From positions 50,128,015 through 50,192,014 of the forward strand of contig CM072525.1 in NCBI GenBank assembly GCA_036898135.1: a stretch of DNA of 64,000 bases, read 5' to 3'. The notes under the pieces were generated by a model that did no database searches, was not told the DNA's origin, and was given only the letters and a program-made list of their open reading frames with translations. The stretch comes from Oncomelania hupensis (Eukaryota > Mollusca > Gastropoda > Littorinimorpha > Pomatiopsidae). A program made the position numbers and the translations under genes. Within the stretch, counting starts at the first letter, position 1, and each line of letters opens with the position of its first letter. This document shows positions 37,915 to 50,589 of the stretch, one piece after another.

Positions 37915-38521
37915 TGTTACACTCGATCGATGTTGGTGTTTTCAATCAGTAGTTGATTCAGCCCCAATGCTGAAGTACTGATGAGTGTAGCTCAGATTCG
38001 TTTATCCACGCAACCCGTTCAAACAGCCACAAGGCACGGAGTCGTATAAAGTTTTCAAACTTTATTCAGCGTTCATCAACAACTGCATACAATCACCTTT
38101 TCACTCTCAACTTTTTACTTTCCAACTCACTATCAACCCTAACACACACCTTTGAAACAGTGCGGCACTTATATAGTCTCTTGATACTCCCGAACAATTT
38201 AGAACACGGTAGAAATGACGCACTACCACCAATCAAACTAAAGATCGTCATCACTGTCTTACGTCGTACATCTCTATACACATTCCCGGAACGTTCTCAA
38301 ACTTCTACAAGTTTCTATCGACAGTAAACACGCAGATCTAGAGAATTCTCCAATAATATCGACTAACGAAAATTATCAACGTTATACAAAGCTTCTTCTA
38401 ACAACAATGCAAACTCAAATCAAAGGTAAATACACTCTACTATTGAATACTTTGCAAAGCGAAACGATTAGATCTATCGTGCACGCTTCAGCCATACTAT
38501 CCTTCGCGTTTCAACGTAACA
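37915..38521 (-). mobile_element. Solo LTR, 607 bp, minus orientation, 5-bp TSD
   Basis: Same family as 32527-33200 and 41449-42061, in reverse orientation. GTGTA is duplicated at 37910-37914 and 38522-38526. The ends are TGTTAC and GTAACA. The reverse strand has GCTGAATAAAGTTTG as the polyadenylation signal. Confidence 0.93.
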
Positions 38522-38689
38522 GTGTACATACCTGTATAAGACTACCTACCTTGGGTGTGAGTCCTACTGAAGAAGGAGAAAACGTTCCCCAGAGGATTTC
38601 TCCAAGAGAATGAAATCAGGAAGATATTCATTCAGGTTCAATAGCTGTATCACCGCATTTGGAGCACAGCGTGGCTTATTATTACTTCT

Positions 38690-38900
38690 GTAAACTTCGT
38701 GTGTATAATCTCCAAGAAGATTATCTGTGGAATTCGTATTTATAATCTCCAAGAAGATTATTTGTGTTTTGAGTGTATATTAATCTCCAAGAAGATTATC
38801 TACCTCTGCTGAGTGCTATAACCTCCCAGAAGATTATGGTTGCTGAATTATTTACGTTCTGAGGAAAAGGATCTCCAAGTGGATTAATTACCGGAGGTGG
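38690..38900 (+). repeat. Iterated hairpin motif TAATCTCCAAGAAGATTA
   Basis: The motif occurs exactly three times and in variant form at least two more times, at spacings of roughly 35-50 bp. Its ends TAATCT and AGATTA are inverted, so each can form a 6-7 bp stem. The spacers differ, so this is a loose array rather than a clean minisatellite. Confidence 0.75.
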
Positions 38901-38954
38901 TTGGGCATTATCTCTGTGTTGAGATCGCTATTGGATTATCTAAATCGTTGTGGT

Positions 38955-39517
<563 letters not shown>

Positions 39518-39567
39518 ATATATATTTTATATATTTATCTATATATATATATAAATATATATAGATG

Positions 39568-39759
39568 AGTATAGCCTCAGCGTCACCTGCGTGGGATGTC
39601 TTTATTGTAAAGTGACTGGCTGGTGGAGAGTTTTACCACTAGGGTTGTTTCATCAGATCTTTAATGCGGATTGGGGGTTGTCCGGTCCTGATTTGGCTCG
39701 GAAGAGTCCGCTGGACCTAAAGCAATAATCATGTAATGTAATGTAATGTAATGTAATGG
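39568..39759 (+). mobile_element. R560 3' fragment
   Basis: From AGTATAGCCTCAGCGTCACC to the GTCCGCTGGAC hairpin, CTAAAGCAATAATC and four to five TAATG tail units. 5' truncated at the AT-rich flank. Confidence 0.9.
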
Positions 39760-39764
39760 ATCAA

Positions 39765-39965
39765 CATGTGCTTGTGTAGAAAGCTCTAAATTACACAAAA
39801 TGATTACTATACAACTCATTGAGCTTCTCAGGACGCTAGCATTTCTTCGATCAAAAGCTATACATTACATCTAATCATTTGTTTTTAATGCAACGCACTT
39901 ACAAGCTCACAAAGCTTCTCAAGGTGCCAAAATTAGTCTTCTCTCGAAAGCGATAAACTATGCAA
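39765..39965. repeat. Dispersed repeat shared with 46.80-46.96 kb
   Basis: Blocks such as ACACAAAATGATT and ACAAGC(TCAC)..GCTTCTCAAGG recur in the same order at about 46795-46960. Divergence is high and the family is unknown. Confidence 0.45.
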
Positions 39966-39969
39966 AATG

Positions 39970-40044
<75 letters not shown>
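39970..40044. repeat. ATT microsatellite
   Basis: ATT array of about 75 bp. Confidence 0.97.
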
Positions 40045-40045
<1 letters not shown>

Positions 40046-40376
40046 TGCGCTTGCTAGTTCAGAGAGCATCTCGAGGCGCAGGTCATGTCAGCGGGATCCA
40101 GCATGCATAAAACAGTTTGCTTAAGTCAGGAACGATGCCACGATGTTCTTAGATAGTTATTCATTGCTCACATGGTCCAGCGGACTGCAAAGAGTCGAAT
40201 CAGGACCACAAAATCAAGACCACAACTTCGCAACTCGCCCTTGATCCGCATAAAAGATCTGCCGAAACAACCCAAGTGGTAACACTGAAGGTACTCCACC
40301 AGCCGCTCACTTTACAATAAAGACATCCCACGCAGAGGACGCTGAGGTTATACTCTTAATTTATCGAGCCCGCGTT

Positions 40377-42079
40377 TCCTATCCTATCCTATCCTGTCCC
40401 GTAACCCGGAGGTCGTAGGGGCACCACAGATGATCGTTTAACCAGCATACTCCATCTTTCTCTGTCCTCAGCAGCCCTGATGGCTTCGCTCAGTGTCAAA
40501 CCAGTCCATTCTCGAATGTTGTCCTCCCACCTCTTTTTCGGTCTCCCTCTTCTTCTACCTCCTTGCACTGTGCCTTGCAGAATAGTCTTTGCAAGGCCTG
40601 ATGATCTGGTGACATGGCCATACCATCGGAGTTTCCGTTTCTTCACCACTGAAAGCAGGTCATCGTGTTGTCCAATGGCTTGTGTGATGGTCTGTCGGAC
40701 TTCGTCGTTGGTGATGTGTTGTGTATAGGAAATGCCCAGAAGTCTTCTGTAGCACCTCATCTCCATGCTTTGTATTCTTCGTTGGAGATCTGCTGTGAGG
40801 GTCCATGCTTCGCAAGCATAAAGGAAGATGGAGATGACAAGGGAGCGCAGCAGTCTTACTTTGGAATGTAGACTGATGGTCCTGTCTTTCCAAATGGGCT
40901 TCAACCTTGTCAGGGCAGCAGTTGTTTGTGCGATCCTGGAGAAGACTTCCTGTCGGGATCCATTGTCTGATACAATGGCTCCTAAATATTTGAAGCTATG
41001 CACTGTGTTGAGGGATTGGCCTTGGACTTTGATGTCCGTGTTGATGCCATTGGTGTTGTTGGTCATCATTTTGGTCTTCTCTGCACTTATTTCCATTTCA
41101 TAAGCTCTGGGGTGGTGTCAAGCCTCTGTACCAGCTGTTCAAGTTCTTGTTCCTCTCCAGCCAATCCATCAATGTCATCCGCAAAACGAAGATTGGAGAT
41201 TGCTCTACCCCCTATGCTGACTGTGCCTTCATGATCTGCAAGAGCATCTGACATGATGCGCTCTAGGAAGATGTTGAAGAGTGTTGGAGAGAGTAGGCAT
41301 CCTTGACGCACACCGATTGTTGTTCTGAACCAGTTCCCGATGGCGCTGTTGTGGAGGACTGCACTGGTAGCATTATCATACAGGCTTTTGATGACTTCAA
41401 TAATTTTAGAGCTGATGTTGTACACTTTCATTGTTGCCCATAGAGCTGTGTTACGTTGAAACGCGAACGAAAGTATGTCTGAAACGCGCACGATAGATCT
41501 AATCGTTTCGTTTTGCAAAGTATTCAATAATGGAGTTTATTTACCTTTGATTTGAGTTTGCATTGTTGTTAGGAGAGGCTTTGTATAACGATGATAATTT
41601 GCGTTAGTCGATATTATTGGAGAATTCTCTGGATCTGCGTGTTTAATCTCGATAGAAATTTCCCGATAAATGTCGAAGTAAGAGAACGTTCCGGGTATGT
41701 GTAGAGAGATGTATGACGTAAGTCAGTGATGACGATCTTTTATTTGATTGGCTGTAGTGCGTCATTCTAGTCTACCGTGTTCTAAATTGTTCGGGAAAAG
41801 AGAGAGAGACTATATAATCATGTGCTGCACTATTTTGAGTAGTAGTTGTTGTTGATAGTGAGTTGGAAAAGCGATTGTATGCAGTTGTTGATGTGTGCTG
41901 AATAAAAGTGGAAAACTTCATAGGTCGAATCCGTGTCTTGTATGCTGATTGAGCAGGCTGCGTGGATAAACGAATCAGAGTTACACCTTATCAGGACTTC
42001 AGCATCGGGGCTGAATCAAATACTAATAAAGAAAAACACCATTATCGAATCGAGTGTAACAAGCTGCATGGCAGACTCG
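40377..42079 (-). mobile_element. RTE-like LINE, longest RT-containing copy, split by a solo LTR
   Basis: Minus strand, from 42079: the edge of RT motif A (RVCHAALWAT), interrupted by the LTR at 41449-42061, then VRQGCLLSPTLFNIFLERIM, the catalytic block LRFADDIDGLAGEEQELEQL, KTKMMTNNTNG, YACEAWTLTADLQRR, LRWYGHVTRSSGLAK and RPPGYGTG. A frame change separates the RT part (41527-41087) from the C-terminal ORF (41096-40389, 235 aa). It encoded the polymerase that copies the element; it is now dead because of the LTR, the frameshift and the missing 5' end. Confidence 0.93.
41449..42061 (+). mobile_element. Solo LTR, 613 bp, 5-bp TSD, inside the RT gene
   Basis: TGTTACG..GTGTAACA ends. AGCTG is duplicated at 41444-41448 and 42062-42066. 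TATATAATC (near 41811) and GCTGAATAAAAG (near 41898) give the plus orientation. Removing the LTR and one AGCTG restores a continuous LINE sequence at the junction. Confidence 0.95.
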
Positions 42080-42383
42080 TTTACAAAAACAAAATAGAAT
42101 AAAAACATCATTATAAAATATCAACAAAACACGTACATATAAAATGCCTATATTGCCAAATAATATCATAGGAAACCCCAGTGATCACCTGGCAGAAAGC
42201 GTCCAATATTCCCAAGCTGATCCAACAGACCTCGCACACAAATCTAGAGTTTTGTCCCGGACGAGTTTTCAAGAAAAAAGGTAGGTGACTGGTCTAGCGA
42301 AGAAGAAGATAGTATAGTAGATTGATAGAACAGAGTAGGAATGAGAAAGAACAAAGGAGAAAGACAGCGACAGTGGGAATTTA

Positions 42384-42418
42384 ACAAGACTTGCGCGCTA
42401 AACCACTCAGCCACTCCT
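42384..42418 (-). mobile_element. tRNA-like SINE head fragment
   Basis: On the minus strand GGAGTGGCTGAGTGGTTTAG contains a perfect A box TGGCTGAGTGG (42403-42413). No B box follows, because the sequence joins R560 at 42383. Confidence 0.5.
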
Positions 42419-42635
42419 ATTCCATGTACTGCAAACAAAAAACTTAAAACATTGACAGTAACTGAAAACAAAAATTTATGGTTTTGAAATGTTAATGTTG
42501 TTTGGTGAAGAAAACCTATATTTCTGTATTTCAAATGCGTCTGAGTTGGAGATCAAAGGAACATCGTCAACATCACTAACATGATCAACACTCTAGCGTA
42601 CAAATGTAACGCAGAGGTTGTTAAAATTCAACCGA

Positions 42636-42725
42636 TACAGGCTCTAAAACGAGGCGCCAACTTGCTGCATTGGGCGCACGGTCTGCCGCTCAGACGACTG
42701 AGCACAATCTTAGGCGACCGGGGCT
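42636..42725 (-). mobile_element. SINE-A fragment
   Basis: CCGATACAGGCTCTAAAACG, TTGGGCGCACGGTCTGCCGC and CAGACGACTGAGCACAATCT are diverged SINE-A body blocks. Confidence 0.65.
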
Positions 42726-43265
42726 GGGGAGGAGGGAAAAATAGGTTTTAAATCTTGTACCTGAAGCTATTTAGTGATGTGCCATTTTTTAAGTTCCAAA
42801 GGAAGAGTGTTCGATATTAGGGGAAGAAGAAGAGGAAGAAGTGTTGGGTAAAGATGTATAAAGATGTACAGATAAATATAACAAATCACAAATAAAGTAC
42901 ACATATATTAATTTCACTTTTTGTCTTCTAGTTTTTGTATTTGCAGACACTACTCTGAAATAGTAGAGAGGTGAGTGGAGGGGGGGGGAGGAGGAGAGGA
43001 AGGAGGGGGAAATCTAAACAAGCGAAATGTCCGTTTGTCTGTCGGTCGGTCGGTCGGTCGGTCGGTCGGTCCGTCGGTCCGTCGGTCCGTTGATCCGTCT
43101 CAAGAACCACTGAAGGGATTTTGACCCAACTCTATAGGAACATTTTACCCATCATATTGGCTCTACCGCAAAGGTCAAAGGTCACTGGAGCCATTTTGTT
43201 GTTGCTAAACACGTTTTGTTCAATAAAATTATGGAAACACAACTGAAGCGATTTTGTTGAGTTGT

Positions 43266-44155
43266 GGCAAACAGGTACTTCAAACCATGGTATACAGGTA
43301 CTTCAAACCATGGTATACAGGTACTTCAAACTATGGTAAACAGGTACTTCAAACCATGGTATACAGGTACTTCAAACCATGGTATACAGGTACTTCAAAC
43401 CATGGTATACAGGTACTTCAAACCATGGTATACAGGTACTTCAAACTATGGTAAACAGGTACTTCAAACCATGGTATACAGGTACTTCAAACCATGGTAT
43501 ACAGGTACTTCAAACCATGGTATACAGGTACTTCAAACCATGGTAAACAGGTACTTCAAACCATGGTATACAGGTACTTCAAACCATGGTATACAGGTAC
43601 TTCAAACCATGGTATACAGGTACTTCAAACCATGGTATACAGGTACTTCAAACCATGGTATACAGGTACTTCAAACCATGGTATAGAGGTACTTCAAACC
43701 ATGGTATACATGTACTTCAAACTATGGTATACAGGTACTTCAAACCATGGTATACAGGTACTTCAAACCATGGTATACAGGTACTTCAAACCATGGTATA
43801 CAGGTACTTCAAACCATGGTATACAGGTACTTCAAATCGTGGTATACAGGTAGGCATACTTCAAACCATGGTATACATGTACTTCAAACCATGGTATACA
43901 GGTTCTTCAAATCATGGTATACAGGTACTTCAAACCATGGTATACAGGTACTTCAAATCATGGTATACAGGTAGGCCTACTTCAAACCATGGTATACATG
44001 TACTTCAAACCATGGTATACAGATACTTCAAACCATGGTATGCAGGTACTTCAAACCATGGTATACAGGTACTTCAAACCAGGGTACACAGCTGGTACTT
44101 CAAACCATGGTATACAGGTACTTCAAACCATGGTATACAGGTACTTCAAACCATC
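43266..44155 (+). repeat. 23-bp minisatellite, about 38 copies
   Basis: The unit is GGTACTTCAAACCATGGTAT plus ACA. Two irregular steps add GTAGGCATACTTC or GTAGGCCTACTTC. Because three units are 69 bp and no frame contains a stop, long ORFs (up to 242 aa) with 23-residue repeats result, in all three forward frames. This is a sequence artefact. Confidence 0.97.
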
Positions 44156-44336
44156 CTTCAGTTACAGTCCGGTTGTCAGTCAGTCAGTCAGTCGGTCCGT
44201 AGCCCACAATGTCACACTTTTGGTTCAAAACACACTTTTACCTTACCTCCAGAAAAACTTAAACGTTTATTTTGCGGATACTTAGAACTACTGCTAAGCA
44301 TGTTAGATCTTTAATTTGTATTTGTACTTCGTCAAA

Positions 44337-44917
44337 TTCCCCCGTTGGGGTGCCGGGGGTTCCAGATTAAATAGTATCCCCACTTTCTGGAAATTTAGTG
44401 CTTTAAATTCCCACTCTCGCTGTCTTTCTCATTTGTTCTTTCTCATTCCTACTCTGTTCTGTCAATCTGCTACACTATCTTCTTCTTTGCTAGACCAGTC
44501 ACCTACACTTTTTCTTGAGAACTCTTCCGGGACAAGACTCCTTAGTTGTGTGTGAGGTCTGTTGGATCAGCTTGGGAATATTGGACGCTTTCTGCCAGGT
44601 GGTCACTAGGGCTTCCTATGATGTTATTATTTAGCAATGTAGGCATTTTATATGTATGTGTTTTGTTGAATTTATAATGATGTTTGTATTCTATTTTGTT
44701 TTTGTAAACGGGGGTTCCATAAATTAGAGTATAGCCTCAGCGTCCCCTGCGTGGGGTGCCTTTATTGTAAAGTGACTGGCTGGTGGAGAGCCTTCAGTTT
44801 TACCACTAGGGTTGTTTCAGCAGATCTGTTATGCGGATCGGGGGTTTTCCGGTCCTGATTTGGCTCGGAAGAGTCCGCTGGACCTAAAGCAATAATCATG
44901 TAATGTAATATAATGTA
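44337..44917 (+). mobile_element. R560 retroposon, full length, 11-bp TSD
   Basis: ACTTCGTCAAA flanks it at 44326-44336 and 44918-44928. The 5' end CCCCCGTTGGGGTGCCGGGG, ATTAAATAGTATCCCC, the GTAAACGGGGG block and the 3' hairpin GTCCGCTGGAC with CTAAAGCAATAATC and tail are all present. Confidence 0.95.
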
Positions 44918-45399
44918 ACTTCGTCAAAGGTCCAGGTTACTGTGTTGATCATTTTCTTGAACACGTTTTTGTGCTGAATCTTAAAAATTGGCAGAGCTGA
45001 TTTTTATAATTTTGTTTTTGCTTGCATATTTCACATTTTCTTTTTGTTTCGTTAGGATACAGTCACAACGTCGGCAACAAAATTAACACTTTTAAAAGTG
45101 TTTATTGTTCCGCCATGTTTGTGAGTGTATGGAGATACATTTGAACGGCTTGCCATCTTGTTTCCCGTGATTTGTTTTCTTTCCACGTATGCAAATTTTG
45201 AGCTACTACAGTTTGCTTGGTAAATGTCATTGATATTTGTACGGCGAATGAACACATTTGAATACTAGAATTACAAATACAAGGCGGGCGATCTCACCTT
45301 TGTTGATACAAGACTTGGGTGAAATCATACGCCTGTTGTTGTTTTTTGACGACTGCACGTTTTTTGAATATATGTTTGTTAGAAATCGGTGCCAACGAT

Positions 45400-45480
45400 G
45401 TGTACCACGCTGGTGATATGGAGAATGATGTCTACATGCTGAACCTTGCTGAACCTTGCTGTCGCGAGTTCGAGTCCCAA
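45400..45480 (+). mobile_element. tRNA-like SINE head relic
   Basis: TGGTGATATGG (45411-45421) is near the A box and AGTTCGAGTCC (45467-45477) is one base from the B box, at tRNA-like spacing. The downstream body is not recognised. Confidence 0.4.
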
Positions 45481-45769
45481 CGTCTGCGTTTGTTTATTTG
45501 TTTGTTTATCTGCGCGTGTTTATGTTGGGTTTTAGTTTGTGTTTAGGAAAATTAAATTAGGACTTCTTACTAACACAGGCTAGGAAATCAGACAGGCGAC
45601 AGACTACCGGGTGATAATAACTAAGGGCGTTTTGCAAAAAAATAGTAGAAAATGGGTTGGGGGAGGAGGTAGGAGGAGGGGGTACTAGCGTACCCCTCAA
45701 AGAATTCTTTTTAGTAAAAATTTATAATGAATTTTTTTTTCATTTAACATTACCACCGAGCCTTTGTGT

Positions 45770-46150
45770 GCATATGCGAGACAAAAAGATTATTTTACAA
45801 TCGCAAACACACGACTATCAACTTGAGAAGTTATTACCATTATATGTTAAAATATAATGCATGAAATGTAGTGGTAATAATTTTCAGTAGTTAATAATCG
45901 CGTGTTCACGATTTTAATATAATATTTTGGTTTCGCATATGCAAAACAAGGGTTGGTGGTAATTTTTTACAGACAAATCCTTTTTCTGCATATGCGAGAC
46001 CGAAATATTATATTAAAACTGTGAATACAAGACTATGAACTACAGAAGTGAACAATTTAATTTCATGCATTCTATTTTGAAAAATAATGGTAGTAACTTC
46101 TAGAGTTGATAGTCGTGTGTAGGCGTGTTTAATATTTTTAAAAGGCAGAC
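45770..46150. repeat. Inverted repeat of two foldbacks (palindrome of palindromes)
   Basis: 45770-45942 folds on itself (GCATATGCGAGAC arm against GTTTCGCATATGC). 45988-46150 is a reverse-complement copy of it, also self-complementary. Shared blocks are ACACGACTATCAACT, ATAATGCATGAAAT and TTTTAATATAATATTT. Arms are 70-80% similar by eye. This is consistent with two foldback MITEs in opposite orientation. Confidence 0.75.
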
Positions 46151-47729
46151 ATTTTTTTTTAAAATAATGAACGCTGCATTAAGAAAAGGTTTATATATTA
46201 TTTATAGATGTTTATGTTCTAAAATCAAGCGTCACTTTAAATACATTTTTACGCTGTTAAACATAGGATGGTTTTACATTGTAACAAAATGTCTGCCTCT
46301 TATTATAGATTTATATTTCAACAAGACAATTTATGGTTTAATAAACTTTGTTGTTCACACAATTACATAGTTATGAACATCTTTATAATGACAATATTTA
46401 GTTAAATACACCATTTAAGTTTACGGTTTTTCACCATTTGGCCAGTCTGTTTAACTGTTACGGTGTTATCATCTAGGTCAGACTGTCCATCAAAATATCA
46501 ACAACAGATTGTATCAGAAGTTTGCATATAAACAGGATGTTAACTACTAAATATGTACTACATATAAATGTGATGTATGAAAATAAATTTCATTAAGAAA
46601 TGTAATGGAAAATAAAGTTATAAAAGTCAACAATCTCGGTTTAAGAATATCTGTCATTTTACTCTGTCATTTTACATCGTTCTATCTGTCTGTGCTGTCC
46701 GTTTTGCAATCTAAATCGTTTTCTTCCATTCTCCTGTGTTTGTCTCTTCATAACATTTACTTTCAAAACTGTCAACGGTAGCGTCAACACGTGCTCCTGT
46801 AGGAAGCAATACCGTACACAAAATGATTGTTCATATGCACATCGTAGAGCTTTTCAAGGTAATAGTATGACCTCAAATGACTTGTTTTGTTATATAGCAC
46901 ACTCACAAGCTTCTCAAGGCTCCAACACGCGTGTTGTCACAAAGACAATAAATGATAGGAAATTGTGTGTTCTTGTCTGCGCTTCAGTTATTTTCATACA
47001 GATGTGTATGTTCTAAAACTGAGCGTCATTTGAATTATTTTTACGCTGTTAAACATACTGTTTTTACATCCTCTTAAGTCTTGTTATATTGTTAGATATT
47101 TAAAAAAAATGATTTAATCAATTAGGCGACATATCTTCCTACGGAAATTCTTTAGTTGCATTCACCATTATTTTGAACACAATAAAAAATGATCTCAAAT
47201 TACGTTGTTGATGTATTTATAAAATTAAAAAAACTGAATTCCAAACTACACGTTAAGAGTTCCCACGATTTGGCGAGTCTTTTTAACTGTTATGGTTTTA
47301 GCACCTAGCATCTCGGATTGATCAACCGACTTTTAAACACTGCCTCAAACTTAAAATCCAAATGCCTGTTAGGTGTAGTCTACCTCTGCAAATAATTATC
47401 AACACCGGTAATTATCAGAAATCTATCAAATTTAAACAATCAATCAAACATCTGAAGTCGTTGTGAGCATGTTTCAATTATAACATTGAGAAACGTGCGC
47501 TGTAGAAGTGTTCAACATCAACATTAATGTTTGTCACACAGAAACCAATACAAAAAAACGTATCTAATTCACGCTAAGAGATGATTTAATTCTTTATATA
47601 TTCATACATTTTGTTGAGTCTAATATTTGCAGAAATTGAATCTAAAGTTCTTGTCCGACCATTCGACAGGTCGTCTGGCTGACTTTTCCCCTTTAGCTTA
47701 TCTATCTTCAGGCGTTAACACGTAGAGTT
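46151..47729. repeat. Internally duplicated AT-rich block of unknown family
   Basis: 46195-46275 (GATGTTTATGTTCTAAAATC, TTTTTACGCTGTTAAACAT) recurs at 46990-47065. 46430-46490 (CCATTTGGCCAGTCTGTTTA) recurs as CGATTTGGCGAGTCTTTTTA at about 47267. So a unit of roughly 800 bp is present twice in direct orientation. A 12-bp inverted pair GGCAGACATTTT (46144-46155 and 46286-46297) sits at its left. 47.62-47.73 kb is shared with 1.29-1.41 kb. Confidence 0.55.
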
Positions 47730-48655
<926 letters not shown>

Positions 48656-48869
48656 TCGTTCGTGACCCAACGCTAACAGCGCGTGTTGGAGAACTTTGCT
48701 GTGGCTGTTTGTTTGCGACTGGTTCTGGGCCTGTTGTATCGCGTAATGACTGTACTAAGAAGCCCTTTGCTGGACTCGCCAATTGACATTGCTAAAAAAA
48801 CCACGAATGTCTTTTAAAGCTTAGTACCCGTTTATTTCCCGTCAATAATGTGACTTAATAAACTCTTCT

Positions 48870-48914
48870 ATTTAGTTATTCATTGTTTACAAGGTCCAGC
48901 GGACTTTAAAGAGC
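48870..48914 (-). mobile_element. R560 micro-insertion (45 bp), 10-bp TSD
   Basis: AAACTCTTCT flanks it at 48860-48869 and 48915-48924. Only the hairpin GGTCCAGCGGAC and a short A/T-rich end remain; the tail is eroded. Confidence 0.75.
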
Positions 48915-49367
48915 AAACTCTTCTCTGATTAGATTATCAATCAAACTCTTCTATGATCATATTATCTAGTGCAAAAGATCGGGAGAAAAAAAAACCACCG
49001 TCAGACTCATAGTAATAACTAACATGTCTGAAAGACTGACAACCGATTCTTTACGTTTGTCTACATGATTTTGCAGACTTGTAAATGCAATTGCCCAAAA
49101 CATCGGTGTCTTCCACTTCATCGTACACGACCACACGTCGTACAAGAGATACTTATATTAAATAAAACAATATAATTTTATGCATTGCAATAATTTTTTT
49201 TAAAATGCTGGCAGGACTAACCAGAATTCCTAATTCCAAACATGAAATACATAAAAATTTTATTTGTTAACATTCGGGCTGCCTTCTTACCAAAACCGTT
49301 CCAGTTGCAAGAGCAGCGCCACCAGGGACAAGAAGGAAACAGGGGGGTATATAATGCAAGCTGGGGG

Positions 49368-49490
49368 TATTGGTGTTTCTGGCTCTCGCCCGTCTTGGAC
49401 ACACGCGTCAGGATCTTTACATCCGTGCAGAGGGATGCATGCATACACAAACTAGCCCTCGGTTTATACTCTCATTCGAAGAAAGAGGTG
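49368..49490 (-). mobile_element. SINE-A middle fragment next to a minisatellite
   Basis: CGCGTCAGGATCTTTACATC, GGATGCATGCATACACAAAC and TTTATACTCTCATTCGAAG match SINE-A 63515-63605. The 28-bp array begins within about 20 bp of its end. Confidence 0.65.
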
Positions 49491-49506
49491 ACCTGATGGA
49501 ACCTAC

Positions 49507-50010
49507 ATCCGTGACACCGCTGATTGTGGTTACTGGAGGTGACACCGCTGGTTGTGGTTACTGGAGGTGACACCGCTGAGTGTGGTTACTGGAGGTGACA
49601 CCGCTGATTGTGGTTACTGGAGGTGACACCGCTGGTTGTGGTTACTGGAGGTGACACCGCTGGTTGTGGTTACTGGAGGTGACACCGCTGAGTGTGGTTA
49701 CTGGAGGTGACACCGCTGGTTGTGGTTACTGGAGGTGACACCGCTGAGTGTGGTTACTGGAGGTGACACCGCTGATTGTGGTTACTGGAGGTGACACCGC
49801 TGGTTGTGGTTACTGGAGGTGACACCGCTGGTTGTGGTTACTGGAGGTGACACCGCTGATTGTGGTTACTGGAGGTGACACCGCTGGTTGTGGTTACTGG
49901 AGGTGACACCGCTGGTTGTGGTTACTGGAGGTGACACCGCTGATTGTGGTTACTGGAGGTGACACCGCTGATTGTGGTTACTGGAGGTGACACCGCTGGT
50001 TGTGGTCAGT
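49507..50010 (+). repeat. 28-bp minisatellite, about 18 copies
   Basis: The unit is GTGACACCGCTGATTGTGGT plus TACTGGAG. Variants GATTGTG, GGTTGTG and GAGTGTG alternate irregularly. Poly-repeat ORFs here are not genes. Confidence 0.95.
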
Positions 50011-50029
50011 GCTGACGACAACGCTGGGT

Positions 50030-50390
50030 GTAGTGACTGGTGATTACAATGCTGGTTGTGACCAGTGATGGAATTGATTGTGGTGACATTTAGTACAACG
50101 GCACTGGTTTTAGTGACTGGCGACGACATCACTGGTTGTGATCACTGATGGAATTGATTGTGGTGACATTTAGTACAACGGCACTGGTTTTGGTGACTGG
50201 CGACGACATCACTGGTTGTGACCAGTGATGGAATTGATTGTGGTGACATTTAGTACAACGGCACTGGTTTTAGTGACTGGCGACGACATCACTGGTTGTG
50301 ATCACTGATGGAATTGATTGTGGTGACATTTAGTACAACCGCACTGGTTTTGGTGACTGGCGAAGGGTGACATCGCTGGTTGTGGTGACT
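50030..50390 (+). repeat. 80-bp repeat with 160-bp higher-order structure
   Basis: GATGGAATTGATTGTGGTGA recurs at exact 80-bp steps (50067, 50147, 50227, 50307). Odd and even copies differ consistently (ACCAGTGATG or ATCACTGATG; GGTTTTAGTG or GGTTTTGGTG), giving a 160-bp period. The unit seems derived from the neighbouring 28-bp array (shared GTGACAC and CTGGTTGTG words). Confidence 0.9.
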
Positions 50391-50589
50391 GGTGTACGAT
50401 GTTGTGGAAATACACGTAGTGTAGCCTTTGTGTAGTGCCAGGTGTTCCCAGCTTGGTCTTACTGAGGACGTCAGCAACGTGACTACGCCTGCACAGCACA
50501 AAATAATAAACAATCTAAATATGTTTTGACTGAACAACAACATCAACAACATTTGTCGAAATGGCATTTTGTTTTTATACAAAAACTTT

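Larger units (their letters stand above)
40150..42383 (-). mobile_element. R560 copy carrying a nested LINE and LTR
   Basis: The 3' part (hairpin GGTCCAGCGGAC at about 40173 to CGAGCCCGCGTTT at 40376) and the 5' part (TTTACAAAAACAAAATAG at 42080 to GGGAATTTAA at 42383) are consecutive in the family. The RTE-like element lies between them. CGTTT is repeated at the two junctions. Total R560 length without the insert is about 530 bp. Confidence 0.88.
42960..45250 (+). repeat. Dispersed repeat family containing a CGGT array, a minisatellite and an R560
   Basis: CGGT repeats at about 43045-43085 lead into CAAGAACCACTGAAGGGATT (near 43101) and CCGCAAAGGTCAAAGGTCAC (near 43167), which recur at 12.6 and 51.2 kb. 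Sequence at 45060-45160 (CAGTCACAACGTCGGCAACA onward) is paralogous to 51350-51440. The minisatellite and R560 are later additions inside it. The family is not identified. Confidence 0.5.

Noticed and set aside
43254..44314. Overlapping ORFs of 66-242 aa with 23-residue repeats
   Set aside because: They follow from a stop-free 23-bp minisatellite read in all three frames, not from a conserved coding frame.
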